Below, piece by piece: positions 57,935-64,000 of a stretch of DNA of 64,000 nucleotides. Source of the DNA: Halocaridina rubra. Taxonomy: Eukaryota; Arthropoda; Malacostraca; Decapoda; Atyidae. The notes below the pieces were generated by a model. The model saw nothing but the letters and a program-made list of their open reading frames with translations, was not told the origin of the DNA and searched no databases. The first letter of the stretch is position 1. Each line of letters begins with the position of its first letter. Made by a program: the position numbers and the translations under genes. The stretch spans positions 133,501 to 197,500 of the forward strand of contig JAXCGZ010007587.1 of assembly GCA_037179515.1 (NCBI GenBank). The letters run 5' to 3'.

Positions 57935-58058
57935 ATTTTCGTCTTGGCTTTTCCATTTCTAGCAAGGGGACTGGGTATTCCTTCTTTAGTATGTTACTTC
58001 CGCGTAGAGTCAAGGCTTTGCTTTGACTGTTACATCTCTCATAAGGGGAATATGACAT
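57935..58058 (+). repeat. Dispersed repeat, family U, copy 2
   Basis: AGCAAGGGGACTGGGTATTC, AGAGTCAAGGCTTTGCTTTG and CTCATAAGGGGAATATGACA match 26,850-27,000. The unit runs directly into (CA)n. Confidence 0.55.

Positions 58059-58153
<95 letters not shown>
58059..58153. repeat. (CA)n microsatellite, 5' flank of LINE copy E
   Basis: Pure CA array ending at the truncated LINE. Confidence 0.97.
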
Positions 58154-59577
<1,424 letters not shown>

Positions 59578-59676
59578 AATTTAAGTCTTGAATCTTTATT
59601 TATTTTTTCATATCAGTGAAATACTTTATGTTTCATCCAAAATTCAAGAAACTTCAAATTATATGAAAATATTTTT

Positions 59677-59891
59677 TTTTATGAGTGTGAACCGGTACAG
59701 GCAAAAAACTGTCCTCATCAATAAAGGCTCAGGCATGAGAGAACATTAAAGCAAACGAAAAGAAAAAGCTTATGGACAAGGTGGAGATGAAGGTAATTAT
59801 ACACATAGGAAGAGGACAGACTGAAAAAATACTCAAAGTACTGAGGACCCAGAGATATGGAGGATTAGGCCCTGAGATGACGATAGATCCG

Positions 59892-59892
<1 letters not shown>
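59677..59892 (-). mobile_element. Jockey-like LINE 3' fragment
   Basis: Read on the minus strand it matches 53,841-54,050: a block near 59,850-59,892 (AGAGATATGGAGGATTAGGC as written on plus), then GATGAGGACAGTTTTTTGCC and CACTCATAAAAAAAA at the 3' end. Confidence 0.72.

Positions 59893-59932
<40 letters not shown>
59893..59932. repeat. Poly(T) run of 40
   Basis: A homopolymer of T. It sits at the inner end of the minus-strand LINE fragment, not at its tail, so it is not that fragment's poly(A). Confidence 0.95.
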
Positions 59933-59936
<4 letters not shown>

Positions 59937-59944
59937 GAAGAAAG

Positions 59945-60190
59945 GTCATAAGAACGAGAGGTCATAGTTTGAAACTTCGTAAGAAAACTTCTTTGCAGGA
60001 TGTAAGGAAGCACTTTTTTTTTTAGTGAAAAGTAGCTGATGATTGGAATTCGCTAAGCGAGGAGATAGTTAATTCTAACTCAATCCAGAAATTTAAGGAC
60101 AAGTATGATAAGTATCACTAAGTACAAAATGGAACCGATCAGAAGACTGGAAGTTACGAGCTTTGGGCTCTTTTCAGTAAGCACAATTAG
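59945..60190 (+). mobile_element. Diverged LINE family I 3' fragment
   Basis: GAGAGGTCATAGTTTGAAAC, TTGGAATTCGCTAAGCGAGG and CACTAAGTACAAAATGGAAC match the ORF2 end and 3' UTR of copy D with more substitutions than the other copies. The 3' UTR stem-loop is kept by paired changes. It ends at AGCACAATTAG and is not followed by (CA)n; a CR1-type LINE joins it at 60,191. Confidence 0.85.
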
Positions 60191-60355
60191 AACATAAGAC
60201 CATAAGAATAGAGGACACTGCAACATGCCTACTGGCACACACGAGGCAGCTCCATTTTTTGAATTGTATTTTCAGCATGTCTAACCTATTCTATTCTACT
60301 CTACTTATTTATTCTATTTTTCTGTTTATGGTTTTTCTAACAAGCACTAACCTAT

Positions 60356-61548
60356 TCATACCCACCCTACCTCTGTCATATGTCTATCTAATCTACATTT
60401 GAAGGTGTCTAAGGTATTGGCATTTACTATCCTACTAGGAAGCTTGTTCCATGCATCAGCTACTCTATTACCAAACCAATTTTTACCAATTTCCCTTCTG
60501 AACCTAAATTTATCAAGCTTAAATCCATTATTACGAGTTCTGGTTTGATCATGAATTTTTAAAACTTTATTAATATCTCCCTTGTTAATCCCTTTAAACC
60601 ATTTATACACTTCAATCATATCCCCCCTAACTCTTCGCCTCTCTAGAGAATGTAGATTAAGTTTTTTTAATCTGTCCTCATATGGTAGATTTCTGATGTT
60701 GTGTATCATCTTGGTCATTCTTCGCTGCACCCTCTCCAAGGATTCAATTTCCATTCTATAATAGGGTGACCAGAATTGCACAGCATAATCTAAATGGGGC
60801 CTAACTAATGCAAGATAGAGCTGCAAAATAACTTTTTCCGTCCTATTGCTAACGCTTCTTGAGATAAATCCTAAAATTCTGTTTGCTTTATTTCTGACTG
60901 CTGTGCATTGCTCTCTTGGCTTAAGACTACTACTCACAAGAACTCCCAAATCCCTTTCACACTGAGAACTCATGATTTCATGGTTATTTAGCTTATAACT
61001 AGTATTGTCTTTTATAGTACCCATTTTAACTACTTTACATTTTTCAACATTAAATTCCATTTGCCATTTGTCCGACCATTCAGATAATCTATTTAGATCT
61101 TCCTGTAAAGCATGAATGTCTTCTTTTCCATTTATAGTTCTACCTATTTTAGTGTCGTCTGCGAATTTACTTAGGTTACTACTGATATCCGAATCCAGAT
61201 CATTTAGATATACGATGAATAATAGGGGACCCAGTACCGAGCCTTGTGGTACCCCGCTAGTAACAGAGCCCCACTCTGATTTCTCTCCATTTATGCAAAC
61301 CCTCTGTTTTCTGTCTTTTAACCATTGTTTGATCCATCTGAGAACAGCTCCTCCTATACCATGAGCTTCCAGCTTTTTAACTAATCTTTTGTGAGGAACT
61401 CTATCAAAAGCTTTGCTAAAATCTAGATATATTGTATCATATTCTTTGCCACAATCTACTGCATCGTAAACTTCTGAATAAAAAGATAGTAAGTTTGTAA
61501 GGCACGAAAAACCCTTAAGAAACCCGTGTTGTGAAAGTTTTATCAGTG
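60356..61548 (-). pseudogene. RT core and C-terminus of LINE H ORF2
   Basis: After the frame shift near 61,547 the frame is open for about 397 codons: KLSQHGFLKGFSC, TIYLDFSKAFDKVPHK, TSGVPQGSVLGPLLF, FADDTK (61,154-61,165), WQMEFNVEKCKV, LALVRPHLDYAVQFW and FKCRLDRHMTEVGWV. The RT active-site motifs are all present. With the upstream fusion this differs from an open fused protein by one base. Confidence 0.85.
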
Positions 61549-62594
61549 TGTAATTCTAGATGTGCCCTTATTTTATTTGCAATTATGGATTCTAGAATCT
61601 TACCCACTGTTGACGTTAAACTTACCGGCCTATAATTATTCTTTTTGACTCGTTCTTCTTTTTTAAATATTGGTACCACATCCCACCCGTCTATAAAACC
61701 TATATTATTCTCCCGACAGAAGACTTTCATCCTAGCATTTACTCCTATAGCTCGAGACCACCACTCTGAACTTTGGTTAAGCCTAGGGAGAATACCACAC
61801 ATCACAGGAACTGCACCCCTTTTCCTGATCTTATCCAGGGCTTGTCTATACAACCTAATCAGCTCTTCGCTTCTACCATCCTGCACGTCATTTCCCCCAG
61901 CTATCAAACAAACAACATCTTTTTTCTCAATCCAGCTATTTATTGACTCACCCACCTTCTTCATACCTGCTCCAGGGAAAAAATATTTTCCTCTAACTCT
62001 ATGCCTGAGTTTCCTGTCTACATATCTGCATAGTGAATCCCCTACAATTACCAAAGAACGAGACTTATCCGGAGGATGGGTTACTCCGACCTTGGGAGAC
62101 TTACCTAGGCTCTTGACCTGAGAGCTTTTCCCACTTCCATTTCTACGATCGCTACACCTATCTGACTCTATGGGTCCTGAAGAATTACTGCCGCCACTGT
62201 CACCTTCATCTCTAAGTGAACTAAATGAATTAGCAACTTGTAGTCTAAAAGTATCATTTTTCTTCAGAACCATCTTCGTAGAACCCTTATTCACAACTTT
62301 CCAGTCGTCTTCCCTATTCAATTGTCCCTTCCTGGTTAACACCTCTACCTTACCTCTCAGATCCCTGTTCTCCTCAGCTAAGGATCTGACCTCCTGCCTG
62401 ACTGCGGCCAACTCATTTCTTAAATTAAAAATGAGTTTGCTTGCGTCAGACGAGGACAAATCCCCAGCACAGCCACAAACAGCACCAACAACGACACCAC
62501 CACCAACACCACTACCACTAACACCACCAGCACAAAGAACACCACCACTCTCCATTGTACTAAGTATGGTCAAGACTAGAGCTACTGGAAGCAC
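61515..62594 (-). pseudogene. Esterase-type ORF1 fused in frame to RT by deletion (LINE H)
   Basis: The 359-codon frame starts with a hydrophobic, Gly-rich segment (residues 1-50). Residues about 50-85 are a predicted coiled coil (NLRNELAAVRQEVRSLAEEN). Residues about 170-300 form an SGNH/GDSL esterase region: IVGDSLCRYVD (nucleophile Ser) and LIAGGNDVQD. At residue about 305 the sequence changes from FIDGWD to VVPIFKKEE...NNYRPVSLTS, the RT entry motif, so the expected D-x-x-H of the esterase is lost. The junction is at about 61,680. The frame ends at 61,515 after a 1-nt shift. CR1 ORF1 esterases are known; the fusion is a deletion product. Confidence 0.8.
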
Positions 62595-62640
62595 GTCCTC
62601 ACTGGATGAACCCAGGAACTAAACGATGAACCCAGGTAAT

Positions 62641-62830
<190 letters not shown>

Positions 62831-62956
62831 TGCGCATAAATATACATACAAATACAAACACATGTACACACATACCTATACACTTGTACATACACAAACA
62901 TATACATATATAATTAAAAATATATATGTATATACACATACAAATGCACATACATA

Positions 62957-62959
<3 letters not shown>

Positions 62960-63031
<72 letters not shown>
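62960..63031. repeat. (TA)n microsatellite
   Basis: TA array preceded by a TACATA-rich degenerate zone (62,829-62,959). Confidence 0.95.
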
Positions 63032-63033
<2 letters not shown>

Positions 63034-63096
63034 AGAAGGCGTCCGTCCTAGCCCTTAGTAGAAAAGGGAGTTCGAGACGTAAAACCGAATCATCAT

Positions 63097-63099
<3 letters not shown>
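63031..63099 (+). mobile_element. SINE family T, 3' fragment
   Basis: GTCCTAGCCCTTAGTAGAAA and GGGAGTTCGAGACGTAAAAC match the family T 3' end; the tail is (ATC)n then (AT)n. Confidence 0.8.

Positions 63100-63174
<75 letters not shown>
63100..63174. repeat. (AT)n microsatellite at a SINE 3' end
   Basis: AT array on the tail of the SINE T fragment. Confidence 0.96.
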
Positions 63175-63177
<3 letters not shown>

Positions 63178-63506
63178 TACATATATATATATATGTTTAA
63201 TTATATATGTATGTTTTTGTATGTACATGCATATGGGTATGTGTGTACATGTGTTTGTATATGTATGTATATTTATGTGCATATTTATATATATTCATAT
63301 TATTAATTTTTTCCATTATTTTTGTCATTTCTTTTTTTTGATATGTGAGATTTTGAGCTTATTGGTTCTTTGCTTCTTTATATTAAAAGGATTATCCACT
63401 TACCGATCTATAATCGTAATTAGAGCTTAACATATTCTATTATTAATGACTTATTAATGATTTTGTCCGTTTTCTTTGATTGAAGGTATTATTTCTTTTG
63501 GATTAG
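63175..63506. other. Unassigned AT-rich spacer
   Basis: Degenerate TATGTA-type zone to about 63,300, partly a reverse complement of 62,829-62,959; no gene. Confidence 0.45.
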
Positions 63507-63942
<436 letters not shown>

Positions 63943-64000
63943 ACTGTCTTACTAACTTAAAGTTTTAATTTCCTCAGGTCTCCTGAGTCCTTTTTGTTTT

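Larger units (their letters stand above)
60191..62640 (-). mobile_element. CR1-type LINE (family H) with a large internal deletion
   Basis: Minus-strand order: ORF1 with SGNH-type esterase (truncated), an abrupt switch to RT, RT core, C-terminus, 3' UTR ending GTCCTCTATTCTTATGGTCT and TATGTT. Endonuclease and the first part of the RT are missing. The 3' end GCCAGTAGGCATGTTGCAGT and GGAGCTGCCTCGTGTG blocks look familiar from decapod repeats (from memory). Confidence 0.85.

Noticed and set aside
59893..59932. Poly(A) tail of a retrogene (read on minus)
   Set aside because: The run lies upstream of the minus-strand LINE fragment, and no processed mRNA sequence precedes it.

Overview
This window is eukaryotic and almost entirely transposable-element and microsatellite DNA. 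Its many very long (TA)n, (CA)n, (GA)n, (CT)n and (ATT)n arrays, several CR1/L2-type and jockey-like LINE families, tRNA-derived SINEs and lack of compact host genes are typical of decapod crustaceans (crab, shrimp or crayfish). Species cannot be settled from the sequence. I see no rRNA, CRISPR array, bacterial operon or defence system, and only one weak host-exon candidate (about 5355-5662, minus).

Layout. 1-2434 (-): LINE family I copy A, with a (GT)n array at its 5' side, then a jockey-like 3' fragment. 3.0-6.5 kb: tRNA-derived SINEs, foldback repeats, TA arrays and a 273-bp unit repeated three times that carries a tRNA-like sequence. 6.56-13.94 kb (-): a partial LTR retrotransposon whose LTR is split by a second LINE (family G, +, 7041-11547). 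13.94-18.44 kb (-): the longest family I copy (B), with ORF1 and ORF2. 19,004-26,237 (-): a complete LTR retrotransposon with two 754-bp LTRs differing at about 6 sites, a PBS and a PPT, but only one gag-position ORF and no pol. 26.3-29.1 kb: mostly unassigned. 29.3-30.9 kb (+), 38.16-41.13 kb (+) and 58.15-59.44 kb (+): family I copies C, D and E. 31.7-36.5 kb: SINEs, two MITEs and microsatellites. 42.7-46.7 kb: old LINE 3' relics and TA arrays. 49.4-50.5 kb: pseudogene of an unnamed protein family. 52.8-54.05 kb: jockey-like LINE relic. 54.06-54.96 kb: degenerate minisatellite. 60.19-62.64 kb (-): a CR1-type LINE whose esterase ORF1 is fused in frame to RT. 63.5-63.94 kb: large foldback repeat.

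How the parts work together. Family I is the most coherent story. ORF1 (coiled coil plus RRM-like region) and ORF2 (endonuclease-RT) overlap by about 92 nt. ORF2 is in the -1 frame, has no AUG before its endonuclease, and the overlap holds an A AAU UUU heptamer read in the ORF1 frame. The 3' UTR folds into a stem-loop that keeps pairing in a diverged copy and ends in about two 14-nt repeats. All five copies with a visible 5' junction abut (AC)n, and four of five visible 3' junctions do too, at different truncation points, so the element appears to insert into (AC)n microsatellites. Copy D keeps an intact 959-codon ORF2. A tRNA-Ala-like SINE shares its 3' tail with LINE G, which points to LINE G-type machinery moving it. 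The repeats are heavily nested: LINE in LTR, SINE in MITE, MITE in SINE, SINE in LINE.
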